From Pedobacter rhodius (GTDB lineage: Bacteria > Bacteroidota > Bacteroidia > Sphingobacteriales > Sphingobacteriaceae): a DNA stretch of 64,000 nucleotides. Location: NCBI RefSeq assembly GCF_027213645.1, contig NZ_JAPWGL010000002.1, forward strand, positions 992,001-1,056,000. Direction: 5' to 3'. The notes below the pieces were generated by a model that saw only the letters and a list, made by a program, of their open reading frames with translations, searched no databases and was not told the origin of the DNA. The translations under genes and the position numbers were made by a program. Positions 51,292 to 59,307 of the stretch are shown piece by piece. The number at the start of each line of letters is the position of its first letter. Positions within the stretch are counted from its first letter, which is position 1.

Positions 51292-52713
51292 TTAAGGCCA
51301 AACGCCTAAATTCATATAGGAAACTGCAATTTTATCGATTGAATTCACAAAAGCTGCAGTTCTCAAAGTTTGAGTACCCGGTTTATTTTTCAATGTTTCG
51401 CGGATTTCATGGTAAGAGTGGATCATGGTATCTTCCAAACCGGAGTTTACCAATTCCATTTCTGAGGCACCTTTAACAATCATTAGGCGATGTTCAGGAA
51501 GAATAGTTTTACCCGTTAAATTTTCCAAGGTAGCGATCAAATTTGCATTTGAATTAGCCGCATAACGATTTTCCATACGACCAAAAGCAACGTGCGAAAG
51601 ATTTTTCAACCATTCAAAGTAAGAAACCGTAACACCACCGGCATTACAATACATATCCGGAATAATGATACCACCCATTTCGGTAAAGATGGCTTCCGCC
51701 TCCGGCGTAGTTGGCCCGTTTGCACCCTCAGCAATAATTTTTGCTTTAATGTTACGGATATTAAGTTCAGTAAACTGGTTTTCTAAAGCTGCAGGAACAA
51801 TGATATCGCAATCCTGCTCCAGGCCTTCCATTGAGTTTTTGAAGTCAGTAGCACCTGGGAAACCTAAAATTGAACCGGTATTTTTGCGGTGGGCAAAAAC
51901 CTCATCAACATTTAAACCATTAGGATTATAAATTGCACCTTCATATTCGCACAAACCAACAATCGTTGCACCAAATTCAGCCAGGAATTTAGCAGAGTGG
52001 TAACCTACATTACCCAACCCCTGAACAATCACCCTTTTATCTCCTAAACCAGCCTTAAAACCGATTTTAGCCATATCTTCAGCAACATCTACGCATTCAC
52101 GAACGGCATACGCAACTCCACGACCGGTAGCTTCCTTACGTCCGCGGATACCGTGTAAAGCGATCGGCTTACCCGTTACGCAACCTAAAGCATCCAGCTG
52201 ACCCGGATTCATGGTCATATAAGTATCTGCAATCCAGCTCATTTCGCGTTCACCTGAACCATAATCCGGTGCAGGAACGTCGATACCAGGACCGATAAAG
52301 TTTTTCTTAATTAATTCTGTAGTATAACGGCGGGTGATGGTTTCTAACTCGGCAACGCTATATTGTTTGGTGTTAATTTTGATACCACCTTTTGCACCGC
52401 CAAAGGGAACATTTACGATGGCACATTTGTATGTCATCAGAGCTGCAAGCGCCATAACCTCATCTTCGTTAACCATTTCGCTGTAACGAATACCACCTTT
52501 GGTTGGGCTCATGTGATGCGAGTGTTCTACACGCCACGCATCAATTACTTCGAAACCGTTTCCACGACGAATAGGAAATTGGAAACGATACACACTGTTA
52601 CACGCTTTAATCTGGTTCAATAAACCTTCCGGATGATTGGTGAATTGAGCCGCACTGTCAAAGTTCTTGCATACATCAGCAAAAAACTTGTTCTCGTCTG
52701 CTAGATTAGCCAT
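51292..52713 (-). CDS. gdh: Glu/Leu/Phe/Val family dehydrogenase (glutamate dehydrogenase)
   Basis: 473 aa. It converts glutamate to 2-oxoglutarate and ammonia with NAD(P). The catalytic region is MTYKCAIVNVPFGGAKGGIK (two Lys) and the nucleotide fold is VIVQGLGNVGYHSAKF (GxGNVG). VPAALENQFT and AEGANGPTTPEA follow. The Glu-binding residues and length favour glutamate dehydrogenase over leucine dehydrogenase. The gene stands downstream of ccmD. Confidence 0.93.
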   Translation of the reverse strand: MANLADENKFFADVCKNFDSAAQFTNHPEGLLNQIKACNSVYRFQFPIRRGNGFEVIDAWRVEHSHHMSPTKGGIRYSEMVNEDEVMALAALMTYKCAIVNVPFGGAKGGIKINTKQYSVAELETITRRYTTELIKKNFIGPGIDVPAPDYGSGEREMSWIADTYMTMNPGQLDALGCVTGKPIALHGIRGRKEATGRGVAYAVRECVDVAEDMAKIGFKAGLGDKRVIVQGLGNVGYHSAKFLAEFGATIVGLCEYEGAIYNPNGLNVDEVFAHRKNTGSILGFPGATDFKNSMEGLEQDCDIIVPAALENQFTELNIRNIKAKIIAEGANGPTTPEAEAIFTEMGGIIIPDMYCNAGGVTVSYFEWLKNLSHVAFGRMENRYAANSNANLIATLENLTGKTILPEHRLMIVKGASEMELVNSGLEDTMIHSYHEIRETLKNKPGTQTLRTAAFVNSIDKIAVSYMNLGVWP

Positions 52714-52742
52714 TATTTATTTTTTATGAATTAAGTATGGCG

Positions 52743-52775
52743 CAAAATTGCCTAAAAAAACCGCATATATCCAAA
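52743..52775 (-). promoter_or_regulatory. Possible gdh promoter
   Basis: On the minus strand, TTTG (52775-52772) and CAATTTTG (52750-52743) with a 21-nt gap approximate TTTG ... TAnnTTTG with one mismatch. It lies 29 bp before the gdh ATG. Confidence 0.35.
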
Positions 52776-52846
52776 TGAAAAAATACTTAGTGTAAAGCCA
52801 ACACCTATCAATTTTAACAGGAAAAATAGGTTTAAACTGTTTAAAC

Positions 52847-53065
52847 TTAGTTTTTAGGAAAGTTTTCTTTTTCGATTTTTTTTAATCTTTTATCGATCGA
52901 GAAAAGGTAAGCCAGCAAACCAAACAAAATGATGACTATACACAGCACAACAACGTAAATTTTACCATCGCTGCGCAACTTATCGGCCATTTCTACACCG
53001 TTATCCTGAGCAAATAATTGAACGGTGGCAAGCGTTAATAGTAGTGAAAATAATATCTTTTTCAT
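52847..53065 (-). CDS. ccmD: CcmD family protein
   Basis: 72 aa. Cleavable-looking N-terminal signal (MKKILFSLLLTLATVQLFAQ), then a single membrane helix (IYVVVLCIVIILFGLLAYLF) and a basic tail (SIDKRLKKIEKE). CcmD is a small membrane protein that helps release heme-loaded CcmE from CcmABC; Bacteroidota versions have this signal-plus-helix form. It lies after ccmC on the same strand. Confidence 0.8.
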   Translation of the reverse strand: MKKILFSLLLTLATVQLFAQDNGVEMADKLRSDGKIYVVVLCIVIILFGLLAYLFSIDKRLKKIEKENFPKN

Positions 53066-53168
53066 TTTGTTTTTATTGTAATGTTTGAAAGTTGTATGTT
53101 CGAATGATAAAGTACAAAGTGTAAAGATTCTGCAAATTGCCTTTAATCATATACCCTCGCGCCTTAAT

Positions 53169-53831
53169 CTAATTTGCTTGTTGTTTAACTTCTATTGAGC
53201 GTATTCTGAAACGGATGGTATAAACCCAGTAACCGATTAAAATCCAGCCCAAACATGCCGGGTAAAACACCATGCGCATGCGGCTATCTAAATCGTAACT
53301 GTTGAAGCCCGGGTTACCGCCATTGCCTGGGTGTAAAGAATCTTTTAACCGTGGTAAAACGAAGAGTAAAACCACCATCATCGGAAAAGCGAAAATGTTA
53401 TAAATGGCCGAAATTTTGGCTCTTTTTTGTTCCTCATCTATCGCATTTCGAAGAATTAAATATGCAAAATAGAGTAAAACGGAAATGGCAGCGAAGTTTT
53501 GTTTCGGATCGAAACTCCAGAACTGCCCCCAGGTATATTTTGCCCAGATGGCTCCGGTTACCAAGCCCAGCAAGCCAAAAATAATGCCTGCATTTACGCT
53601 TTCTACGGCTTTGATATCATCAATTTCACTTTTAGAGCTTAAGGATTTAACGCTGTAAAAAACAGAAATCGAAAACAATACAATCATGGCAAACCACATC
53701 GGAACATGAAAATATAAATTCCGGATTGATTCATTTAAAATAGGTAAACGAGGCACGCCAAGCAATAAACCTGCAATTGCGGTATAAATGACCAGCACTG
53801 AACCTAAAATTTTCCACCAAACTTTATTCAT
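53169..53831 (-). CDS. ccmC: Heme exporter protein CcmC (CcsA family)
   Basis: 220 aa with six membrane helices. The Trp-rich heme motif is KYTWGQFWSFDPKQNFA (about 95-112). His ligands are in LYFHVPMWFAM near the N-terminus and LHPGNGGNPG between helices 5 and 6. CcmC loads heme onto CcmE. It lies between ccmB and ccmD. Confidence 0.9.
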   Translation of the reverse strand: MNKVWWKILGSVLVIYTAIAGLLLGVPRLPILNESIRNLYFHVPMWFAMIVLFSISVFYSVKSLSSKSEIDDIKAVESVNAGIIFGLLGLVTGAIWAKYTWGQFWSFDPKQNFAAISVLLYFAYLILRNAIDEEQKRAKISAIYNIFAFPMMVVLLFVLPRLKDSLHPGNGGNPGFNSYDLDSRMRMVFYPACLGWILIGYWVYTIRFRIRSIEVKQQAN

Positions 53832-53901
53832 ATATATTAATTTTGAATGAGCGAATCAAGGATTGTTTTCCATTCCATCATCCATTTTACATTTTCTATT
53901 T

Positions 53902-54573
53902 TTAATCCCGCCAAAGGTAAGGAAATAACAATAAAGAGGTTGCTACCGTGAGTACATTTACAACCAGCAGCATTCCGATTTCATCGTAACTATTCTCCCA
54001 AGGCAAGCCGTCAACAGCATTTTTGGCCAATTTTATTAAAAGTATAAGTACCGGAATGATGATTGGAAAACTTAAAATCGCCATTAACATCCCGCCGTTC
54101 CCGGCTTTACTCGCGATGGCCGAAACCATGGTAAAAACCGTTGAAAAACTGATGCTTCCTAACACCACAGCAACGTAATACAATAGTAAATCGGGTGGTG
54201 TATAGTCATTGAAAACCAATGTATAGAAACACAGTGCCACAGTGGTAAGGACCAGCATCAATAAGGTGTTATAAATTGTTTTCGAAATGAGTACCGCAGC
54301 AGGGCTGGCTAATAAATAGCTGTATAGTTGTTGCCCTTTGGTTTCTTGGAGAAAGCTTTTAGACACACCGTTGATTGATGCGAAAAGCATGATAATCCAG
54401 AAGAGTGCATTCCAGGTTAATCTTTCCCGCTCACTCAGACTTACAAAAGAAAGATAACAGGTAAAAATCGTTGAAACCACATATAACAATACACCATTGA
54501 TGGTATATTTGGAGCGCCACTCTAACAGTACTTCCTTGTGGATTAAATATTTAACCTCTCTGGCCAGTTGCAT
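53902..54573 (-). CDS. ccmB: Heme exporter protein CcmB
   Basis: 223 aa, six membrane helices. The N-terminal cytoplasmic part is EVKYLIHKEVLLEWRSKYTI, the family start. SKSFLQETKGQQLYSYLLAS and FPIIIPVLILL fit CcmB. It forms the ABC unit that frees holo-CcmE with CcmA; no ccmA is visible here. First gene of the ccmB-C-D minus-strand block. Confidence 0.92.
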   Translation of the reverse strand: MQLAREVKYLIHKEVLLEWRSKYTINGVLLYVVSTIFTCYLSFVSLSERERLTWNALFWIIMLFASINGVSKSFLQETKGQQLYSYLLASPAAVLISKTIYNTLLMLVLTTVALCFYTLVFNDYTPPDLLLYYVAVVLGSISFSTVFTMVSAIASKAGNGGMLMAILSFPIIIPVLILLIKLAKNAVDGLPWENSYDEIGMLLVVNVLTVATSLLLFPYLWRD

Positions 54574-54699
54574 AACCGCAAAGATACTTTTATTGATAAA
54601 TATTGCGAGGGTAAATTGTTGGATTGTTGTAATATTGCAATCAGATTTACGATTTTAGAATTACAATTTTAGATTTAAACTTCCACAGAAAATAATTTT

Positions 54700-54765
54700 A
54701 AGCCGCAGATTCGCAGATTATTTTTTATTATTGGATTAGGTTATCAAATACAAAATCTGTGGCTT
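54700..54765. repeat. Near-perfect inverted pair AAGCCGCAGATT ... AATCTGTGGCTT
   Basis: 12-nt arms (54700-54711 and 54754-54765) with one mismatch sit just upstream of ogt, ending 4 bp before its ATG. Related words are at 350-389. This belongs to the group of spacer repeats placed at gene borders. Confidence 0.6.
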
Positions 54766-54769
54766 ACCA

Positions 54770-55255
54770 ATGGAAAATCACTATGCATCAATCATCGAAT
54801 CGCCTGTTGGCAAAATAACCATCCTTGCCGATGATGACTTTGTGTATGCCGTTACTTTTGCCGAGCAAGATATAGATGGATTAACGGAAAACGAACTGAC
54901 CAAAAATGTCTCCAAGCAATTACAAGACTATTTCAATGGCAACTTAAAAAATTTCAACTTCCCGATTAAACAGAAAGGCACCGAATTTCAGCAAGCTGTT
55001 TGGCAAAACTTATTATCCATTCCTTACGGAGAAACAATTTCTTATGCCAAATTTTCATCACATAACCCTTTGGCCATTCGAGCAATTGCTGCAGCAAACG
55101 GAAAGAACAATATTGCAATAGCGGTGCCATGCCACAGGGTAATTGGCAGCAATGGCAAACTGGTTGGATATGCGGGTGGCCTGTGGCGAAAACAGTGGTT
55201 ATTGCAACACGAACGGGAAATTGCCCAAAAAGGACAAACAGAATTAAAATTTTAG
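54770..55255 (+). CDS. ogt: Methylated-DNA-[protein]-cysteine S-methyltransferase
   Basis: 161 aa. The active-site motif is AVPCHRVIG, with the acceptor Cys in PCHR. FQQAVWQNLLSIPYGETISY and GYAGGLWRKQWLL are typical. It removes methyl groups from O6-methylguanine in a suicide reaction. No AdaA-type domain, so the repair-only form. The next gene starts 1 bp after. Confidence 0.94.
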   Translation: MENHYASIIESPVGKITILADDDFVYAVTFAEQDIDGLTENELTKNVSKQLQDYFNGNLKNFNFPIKQKGTEFQQAVWQNLLSIPYGETISYAKFSSHNPLAIRAIAAANGKNNIAIAVPCHRVIGSNGKLVGYAGGLWRKQWLLQHEREIAQKGQTELKF

Positions 55256-55256
55256 C

Positions 55257-55646
55257 ATGAATACACCATCAGATAAAGCCGATACCACAAATTACTTAAA
55301 AGCCATTCGCTTAATTAATATCGAAGATGGCAAATGCGACTTTGAAACAGGAAGTATTCCCATCAGACAGCATATTAAAGCCAATTATTTTTTCGCTCAA
55401 ACAGACATTTCCCTGCAAAAAACTCCACATGCTGCGCCACGGCGACAGTTTGTTATCACCATTAAAGGCAAATTGAAGTTTACAGTAACCAGCGGAAAAA
55501 CTTTTATTCTGGAACCGGGAATAATTTTAATCGCCAATGATACGCTGGGCGATGGGCACACCTGGGAAATTTTGGATGGTATTGAATGGGAACGGATTTA
55601 CATCCCTTTGGAAGGCGATGCTGATGATTGTTTTGTTGCTGATTAA
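55257..55646 (+). CDS. Cupin-fold small protein
   Basis: 129 aa. A single cupin barrel: HAAPRRQFVITIKGKLKFTV, then FILEPGIILIANDTLGDGHT. The first motif lacks the usual HxH pattern (HAAP only), so metal binding is uncertain. Cytoplasmic. Function unknown. It is cotranscribed with ogt (1-bp gap). Confidence 0.78.
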   Translation: MNTPSDKADTTNYLKAIRLINIEDGKCDFETGSIPIRQHIKANYFFAQTDISLQKTPHAAPRRQFVITIKGKLKFTVTSGKTFILEPGIILIANDTLGDGHTWEILDGIEWERIYIPLEGDADDCFVAD

Positions 55647-55670
55647 TTAAAAAATTATTTTTATAAGTTT

Positions 55671-55699
55671 TTTGCAGGTTAAAAAAATTTATAATTTTG
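55671..55699 (+). promoter_or_regulatory. Predicted promoter of the SpeD-SpeE-like operon
   Basis: TTTG (55671-55674) and TAATTTTG (55692-55699) separated by 17 nt fit the Bacteroidota promoter. The start codon at 55718 would leave a very short 5' leader of about 12 nt. This suggests the seven genes that follow form a unit distinct from ogt. Confidence 0.55.
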
Positions 55700-55717
55700 A
55701 TTATACTAAACGCTCAA

Positions 55718-56071
55718 ATGAACTATAATCCAGGGTTACATATTTTATCAGAATTTAAATCTGATAACACCGAACAACTCTCTTCTTTTGATGATTGTAA
55801 AAATCTCTTCAATAAATTAATAACTGAAAACGGTTTGGAAAAAGTTGGCGAAGTTTATCACGATTTCCCAAATGGCGGCTTCACGGCAGTAATTTGTCTG
55901 ACAGAATCTCATTTATCAATACATACCTGGCCCGAATTTAATCTGGCAACATTTGATATTTTTTTATCGAATTACCAAAAAGATAATACTCAAAAAGTTA
56001 AAGTAATCTATCAATCAGTGCTAAGTTTTTTTGACGGTAAAGAATTAAAGAAAACTGAAATTGTTCGCTGA
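55718..56071 (+). CDS. SpeD-like S-adenosylmethionine decarboxylase family protein
   Basis: 117 aa from ATG 55718 (an ATT at 55697 is in frame but unlikely). The pyruvoyl-forming motif is seen as LTESHLSIHTWPE, with Ser64 as the likely self-cleavage residue and His69. The usual catalytic Cys (D-x-x-T-C-G) is replaced: the segment reads TFDIFLSN. Decarboxylation of SAM gives the aminopropyl donor. It overlaps the next gene by one base (TGATG), so the operon is tightly coupled. The missing Cys leaves activity uncertain. Confidence 0.82.
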   Translation: MNYNPGLHILSEFKSDNTEQLSSFDDCKNLFNKLITENGLEKVGEVYHDFPNGGFTAVICLTESHLSIHTWPEFNLATFDIFLSNYQKDNTQKVKVIYQSVLSFFDGKELKKTEIVR

Positions 56072-57387
56072 TGGATAAACCAACAAAATCATTTTTCAAA
56101 TTATCAGAAACTATTGATTGTCCTGTTTGCAAACAAAGTATTATTCTATATGATTTGCCAAAAAGCGAGTACACAGTATGTACTTTTTGTTTTTCATACC
56201 TGCACATTATTGCAAAAGGTTTTTCGCGTTTAAATAAGCAACTCAGTAAACCTGAAAAAACCCCTCTACTAAAACTTGGCAGCACGGCCAACATCCACAA
56301 TACTGATTTTAAAGTAATTGCTTACCTCGAAAAAAGAGAGGTTGGAACAATTTATCATTGGCGTGAATATATATTAACAAGTATAGATAAAGGATATATT
56401 ACTTTATCAGAATTTGATGGCCATTGGAACTTAATTGGTGGCAAAGATTTTATTGCCGACTATCAAGACCCGATTTCATACGGAACGAGTTTGGGCTATA
56501 AGGATGTTGAATATGCACTCTTCAATAAATACACGCCCATTGTAACGGCCATGCTTGGCGAAGTTGACTGGGATGTCGTTAATGAGAAGGTAAAAGCGAT
56601 GGAATATATTGCGCCGCCATACATGGTTGTTGCAGAAGAAACGTCTAACGGTAAAAGGATTAAAGATTATTACATTGCCGAATATCTGGAGCCGGCAATT
56701 ATTGCAGAAACATTCAGCATTGACAAAAAATTAATACCAGAAAGAATTGGAATTGGCGCGAACCAGCCATCTAAACACTATGACAGATGGACTTCATCAT
56801 TACAAATAACAGGAATAGCCATTGTACTCGTTCTCCTGATACACTTATTACTCGGAATAGTAAAACCTGAAAAAGAACTTTTAAATGATGATTTCTTAAT
56901 TAGTCACAATAATACACAAGATGTTAATGAATTTAAATCATTTGTTACGCCTGCCTTTACTATAGATGATGAATCATCTAACATATCATTTGAAATTGCA
57001 TCTGCCGTTGATAACAATTGGCTCGAAACAACAATAGTTTTGGTTAACGAAAGTGATAACCGAACTTGGGAAGTAAGTAAAAGTATTGAATATTACCATG
57101 GCTATGAAGAAGGCGAGAGTTGGAGCGAAGGTTCAACAAAAGAATCTATTCTTTTATCAGAAATACCCAAAGGGAAATATCATTTAAACGTTTATCCTTC
57201 ATCAGGAGATATAGATAGAAACAACCTTTATATTAAAGCCACAAGTAATGTTACTATGTGGCGTAATACCCTTATCACAATATTTCTTCTGTGTATTTAC
57301 CCTGCTGTTTGCTGGTACATGATGAGAAATTTTGAAAAAAACAGATGGAATAATAGCGACTATTCACCTTTTGTAAATGAAGAATAA
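56071..57387 (+). CDS. DUF4178 domain membrane protein with zinc ribbon
   Basis: 438 aa. An N-terminal zinc ribbon has C17-P-V-C20 and C37-T-F-C40. A DUF4178-like beta domain follows (about 70-210, with WREYILTSIDKGYITLSEFD and HWNLIG). A membrane helix lies near 252-272. An extracytoplasmic beta-rich part (about 290-390) and a second helix (TLITIFLLCIYPAVCWYMMR) complete it. DUF4178 occurs beside SpeD, DUF350 and spermidine synthase-like genes in many bacteria; function unknown. Confidence 0.78.
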   Translation: MDKPTKSFFKLSETIDCPVCKQSIILYDLPKSEYTVCTFCFSYLHIIAKGFSRLNKQLSKPEKTPLLKLGSTANIHNTDFKVIAYLEKREVGTIYHWREYILTSIDKGYITLSEFDGHWNLIGGKDFIADYQDPISYGTSLGYKDVEYALFNKYTPIVTAMLGEVDWDVVNEKVKAMEYIAPPYMVVAEETSNGKRIKDYYIAEYLEPAIIAETFSIDKKLIPERIGIGANQPSKHYDRWTSSLQITGIAIVLVLLIHLLLGIVKPEKELLNDDFLISHNNTQDVNEFKSFVTPAFTIDDESSNISFEIASAVDNNWLETTIVLVNESDNRTWEVSKSIEYYHGYEEGESWSEGSTKESILLSEIPKGKYHLNVYPSSGDIDRNNLYIKATSNVTMWRNTLITIFLLCIYPAVCWYMMRNFEKNRWNNSDYSPFVNEE

Positions 57388-57561
57388 ATGAATCTAAAAC
57401 CCATTAAATATTATCTTTTAGCTATTCTAATCCTAATCGGTTTTTATAGCTATAGTGGCTTAACAGGCTTAGCCTTTTACAAAGATGATGTTGAAAAAAA
57501 TACAGAGTTTACCGGAAATAAATCTAACTCTGGTCACATAAATAGATTTTATCATAAATAG
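57388..57561 (+). CDS. 57-aa single-span membrane protein in the SpeD-SpeE-like operon
   Basis: MNLKPIKYYLLAILILIGFY starts immediately at the stop of the DUF4178 gene (TAA then ATG) and ends at TAG 57559-57561. One hydrophobic helix near the N-terminus, then a polar region with KDDVEKNTEFTGNK and a basic end. No recognised family. Its position, with coding spacing of 0 and 8 bp to its neighbours, supports a real gene. Confidence 0.65.
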   Translation: MNLKPIKYYLLAILILIGFYSYSGLTGLAFYKDDVEKNTEFTGNKSNSGHINRFYHK

Positions 57562-57569
57562 AAAACAGT

Positions 57570-57794
57570 ATGAGTTTAAATGAATTAATCAACATGAAGT
57601 ACATTATTGCATCTTTGGTTTATTCCATTATCGGAATAATTGTACTTTTTCTAGCGTTCTGGATTATAGAAAAAATTACGCCAGAAAATATTTGGAAAGA
57701 AATTTTAGAAAAGCAAAACATGGCTTTAGCGGTGGTTTTTGCAGCATTTATTATTGCAATAGCGCTTATTATTAGCTCTGCCATACACAGTTAG
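57570..57794 (+). CDS. DUF350 family membrane protein
   Basis: 74 aa with two membrane helices (IIASLVYSIIGIIVLFLAFW and NMALAVVFAAFIIAIALIIS), the second carrying small residues. This is one DUF350 unit (about 60 aa); most family members have two, so this copy is half size and may work as a dimer. DUF350 is linked by gene neighbourhood to spermidine synthase-like and DUF4178 proteins. One base before the next gene. Confidence 0.78.
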   Translation: MSLNELINMKYIIASLVYSIIGIIVLFLAFWIIEKITPENIWKEILEKQNMALAVVFAAFIIAIALIISSAIHS

Positions 57795-57795
57795 C

Positions 57796-59307
57796 ATGAA
57801 TAAAAAGCTACCGGCACTTTTATTAATTTCTGTATTTGTTGTAGCAACCTGCGGCTTAATCTACGAGTTAATTGCAGGCACACTTGCCAGTTATTTACTT
57901 GGTGACTCAGTAACACAATTTTCTACAATAATTGGCGTATACCTTTTCTCAATGGGTATAGGCTCCTGGATTTCAAAGTATTTCGAAAAAAATATTCTTT
58001 CCTGGTTCATCCAAATTGAAATTTTGGTTGGTTTGATAGGGGGTTTCAGCTCAACAGTTCTATTCTTGGTTTTTGAAAGCATCGCATCATTTCGGATTGT
58101 ACTCTATGGTTTTGTAAGTCTTACCGGCATTCTTGTTGGATTAGAAATCCCATTACTGATGCGAATTTTGAAAGACCGATATGAGTTTAGAGATTTAGTT
58201 TCAAAAGTTTTTACATTCGACTATATCGGTGCTCTGCTAGCTTCTTTAATTTTCCCGCTTTTACTAATTCCGCATTTGGGCCTGGTAAAAACAGCGTTTA
58301 TGTTTGGCGTGCTAAATGTCGTTGTAGCGCTAATCGTTTGTGTCAGTTTCAAAAAAGAAATTAGAGCCTCCAAATACCTGCAGAGCGCCTCCATGTTGAG
58401 TATAATTACGCTACTTATTGGCTTTGTTTATGCAGATAAAATAACAAGTTTTTCAGAAAGCCAAACTTATAGCGATACCATTATTTATTCCAAGAGTACG
58501 CTTTATCAGCGAATAATTCTAACTAAGAAAAATAAGGTTTTAAGACTTTTCTTGAATGGGAATTTGCAGTTCAGTTCTGATGATGAATACCGATACCATG
58601 AAGCTTTAGTTCATCCAGGACTTCAGGCATTGCCTTTTGCCAAACGTGTTTTGGTGATGGGCGGTGGCGATGGACTTGCAGTACGAGAAATTCTTAAATA
58701 TCAGAATATCGATTCTGTAACCTTAGTTGACTTGGATAAAGGCATGACCAGCCTTTTTCAGTCAAACAAAATACTTTTGGATATCAACAAAAACTCATTA
58801 TTATCTCCAAAAGTAAAAGTTATTAACGCTGATGCCTTTAGCTGGATTAAGGCTCAGCAAAAAAAGTTTGATTTTATTGTAATCGATTTTCCAGACCCGT
58901 CAAATTATGCCGTAGGAAAACTATACACAAATGCTTTTTATAAATTGGTTAAAGGCATTCTTGCACCAAAAGGATTGATGGTAGTGCAATCAACTTCACC
59001 CTATGTTGCACCAAAATCTTTCTGGACAGTTAATAAAACTTTAGAAAGTGTGGGATTAAAAACCATTCCATACCATAACTATGTTCCATCCTTCGGAGAA
59101 TGGGGTTATATTTTAGCAACTGAACCTGAAAACCCATACAAAAAACCTCAAAATTATATTCCGGGACTAAAATTTGTTTCAAGGGAAAGTGTTAACCTAA
59201 TGCTTTTTTTTCCAAAGGATATGGGTAAAGTAGAAACAGAAGTTAACAAATTAAACAACCAGATTCTGGTAAAATACTTTGAAGATGAGTGGGCAAACGT
59301 TTTATAA
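57796..59307 (+). CDS. Membrane-anchored spermidine synthase-like protein
   Basis: 503 aa. The N-terminal half has about seven membrane helices (from ALLLISVFVVATCGLIYEL to VVALIVCVSF). The C-terminal half (about 225-503) is an aminopropyltransferase fold: the SAM-type loop VLVMGGGDGLAVREIL near 285-300, the acidic VTLVDLDKG and the motif VIDFPDPSNYAVGKLYT. The donor is likely decarboxylated SAM, consistent with the SpeD-like gene. The acceptor is unknown and may be membrane-linked. Overlaps the next gene by 23 bp. Confidence 0.88.
   Translation: MNKKLPALLLISVFVVATCGLIYELIAGTLASYLLGDSVTQFSTIIGVYLFSMGIGSWISKYFEKNILSWFIQIEILVGLIGGFSSTVLFLVFESIASFRIVLYGFVSLTGILVGLEIPLLMRILKDRYEFRDLVSKVFTFDYIGALLASLIFPLLLIPHLGLVKTAFMFGVLNVVVALIVCVSFKKEIRASKYLQSASMLSIITLLIGFVYADKITSFSESQTYSDTIIYSKSTLYQRIILTKKNKVLRLFLNGNLQFSSDDEYRYHEALVHPGLQALPFAKRVLVMGGGDGLAVREILKYQNIDSVTLVDLDKGMTSLFQSNKILLDINKNSLLSPKVKVINADAFSWIKAQQKKFDFIVIDFPDPSNYAVGKLYTNAFYKLVKGILAPKGLMVVQSTSPYVAPKSFWTVNKTLESVGLKTIPYHNYVPSFGEWGYILATEPENPYKKPQNYIPGLKFVSRESVNLMLFFPKDMGKVETEVNKLNNQILVKYFEDEWANVL

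Noticed and set aside
54770..55646. ogt and the cupin gene as part of the SpeD-SpeE-like operon
   Set aside because: A 71-bp gap with a good promoter separates them from the SpeD-like gene.
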